Source of the DNA: Chryseobacterium sp. UBA6632
GTDB taxonomy: Bacteria > Bacteroidota > Bacteroidia > Flavobacteriales > Weeksellaceae
Assembly (NCBI GenBank): GCA_002455915.1
Contig: DKLU01000433.1
Location: forward strand, 1-6,359
Direction: 5' to 3'
DNA: 6,359 nucleotides
Shown: positions 5,921 through 6,359 of the stretch, in pieces
Numbering within the stretch: position 1 is the first letter of the stretch
How the letters are laid out: each line of letters starts with the position of its first letter
The notes under the pieces: model-generated
The model's input: only the letters and a program-made list of their open reading frames with translations
What the model was told of the DNA's origin: nothing
The model's database searches: none
Made by a program: the position numbers and the translations under genes

Positions 5921-6359
5921 ATGGCTACTCAAGATTCTAGAAACGATGATCAAGATAATAACTCAGGTACCTCAAACCGTGGATTCGCGAGTATGGATCC
6001 CGATCGATTACGGGAAATCGCAAGTAAGGGCGGACGTGCAGCCCATGCAAGCGGAAATGCGCATGAATTTACCACAGAGGAAGCCCGGGAGGCAGGACGT
6101 ATTGCCCATTCCCGCGGCAATGCGCACGAATTTACCTCTGAAGAAGCACGTGAAGCGGGCTCATTAAGTCACAGAAACGGACGTCGTTCTAGCAGTCGTG
6201 ACGATGAGGACGACGATTATGATGATCGCGGTGGTCGCGGCCGAGGTCGTAGCCGCAATGACGATGACGACGATGATTATGATGATCGCGGCGGTAACCG
6301 TTCCGGTGGCCGTGGTCGCAGCCGTCGTGATGACGATGATGAAGATGATCGCGGTGGCA
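5921..6359 (+). CDS. KGG/stress-type repeat protein with Asp/Arg-Gly tail (3' end outside window)
   Basis: The frame starting at the ATG at 5921 stays open to the right edge (146 residues visible). The start has a clear Shine-Dalgarno sequence (AGAGGA, 5905-5910, 10 bp upstream), which no other gene here has. Residues 20-38 (RGFASMDPDRLREIASKGG) carry the KGG motif of small general-stress proteins such as the YciG group. Two tandem 21-residue repeats follow (39-59 and 60-80), each with GNAHEFTxEEAREAG, and a partial third (81-87). From residue 92 the protein is a low-complexity series of Asp/Tyr runs alternating with Arg-Gly runs. It is very hydrophilic, without signal peptide or membrane helix, so probably cytosolic and disordered. 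GC-ending codons contrast sharply with all the upstream genes. It resembles proteobacterial KGG proteins. Biochemical function is not established; a desiccation or acid-stress role is inferred from the family. Confidence 0.85.
   Translation, partial: MATQDSRNDDQDNNSGTSNRGFASMDPDRLREIASKGGRAAHASGNAHEFTTEEAREAGRIAHSRGNAHEFTSEEAREAGSLSHRNGRRSSSRDDEDDDYDDRGGRGRGRSRNDDDDDDYDDRGGNRSGGRGRSRRDDDDEDDRGG
6035..6160 (+). repeat. Two tandem 63-bp coding repeats
   Basis: Bases 6035-6097 and 6098-6160 encode two 21-residue units of the KGG-type protein, RAAHASGNAHEFTTEEAREA plus Gly and RIAHSRGNAHEFTSEEAREA plus Gly. They differ at only a few residues but have many synonymous changes, so the duplication is not recent. 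Confidence 0.85.
6194..6359 (+). repeat. Low-complexity Asp-run / Arg-Gly coding repeats
   Basis: There are three imperfect units, 6194-6250, 6251-6319 and 6320 to the edge. Each encodes Ser-Arg, five to seven mostly acidic residues, (Tyr-)Asp-Asp-Arg-Gly-Gly, and, in the first two units, an Arg-Gly-rich end. GATGAC-type and CGCGGTGG-type words recur. The array continues past the window, so its copy number is unknown; such tracts often change in length. Confidence 0.8.

Noticed and set aside
5946..6167. 73-residue open frame on the + strand inside the KGG gene
   Set aside because: It is out of frame with the gene that starts at 5921. The 5921 frame has a Shine-Dalgarno sequence, the KGG motif and tandem repeats; the Pro/Met/Arg-rich alternative is a shadow of those repeats.

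Overview
Most of this window (about 1-5800) reads as the chromosome of a member of the Bacteroidota, most likely a Chryseobacterium-like flavobacterium. The reasons are AT-rich DNA with A/T-ending codons, start codons preceded by A-rich leaders without Shine-Dalgarno sequences, several short Bacteroidota-style lipoproteins, one good TAnnTTTG-type -7 promoter box, and GreA, HIT, Dtd and Mip-type FKBP proteins of flavobacterial flavour. The genus is inferred from general familiarity, not from a search.

Layout. On the + strand from the left: the 3' part of a Coq4-family gene (2-328), a polytopic DUF4173/DUF4153-like membrane protein (378-1748), and two unrelated small predicted lipoproteins (1921-2460 and 2516-3028). 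A perfect 15-bp stem terminator closes this group (3053-3091). On the - strand, convergent with it, is a tight three-gene cluster read from 4823 down to 3194: a Rieske-fold-like lipoprotein that seems to have lost its cluster ligands, D-aminoacyl-tRNA deacylase (dtd), and a secreted FKBP-type prolyl isomerase. A divergent intergenic region (4824-4932) carries a promoter-like box and a terminator-like hairpin ahead of greA (4933-5403), which is followed by a HIT-family gene (5468-5800).

The right end is different. The HIT protein stops about 20 residues short of the usual family length, just before a 120-bp spacer. That spacer leads into a much more GC-rich gene (5921 to the right edge, incomplete) with a clear Shine-Dalgarno sequence. 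It encodes a hydrophilic KGG/stress-type repeat protein with an Asp/Tyr/Arg-Gly low-complexity tail, of a kind typical of Proteobacteria. The change of composition, translation signals and protein family at one point suggests either a recent foreign insertion that truncated the HIT gene or a chimeric join in the assembly. The sequence alone cannot decide between them, and an artefact should be excluded first.

The flavobacterial genes are mostly housekeeping: translation quality control (dtd), RNA polymerase rescue (greA), periplasmic folding (FKBP) and envelope lipoproteins. No CRISPR array, tRNA, rRNA, transposase or phage gene was seen. The best leads are the junction near 5790-5800, the possible attenuator in the greA leader, the ligand-less Rieske-like lipoprotein, and a Coq4 homologue in a lineage that normally makes menaquinone rather than ubiquinone.
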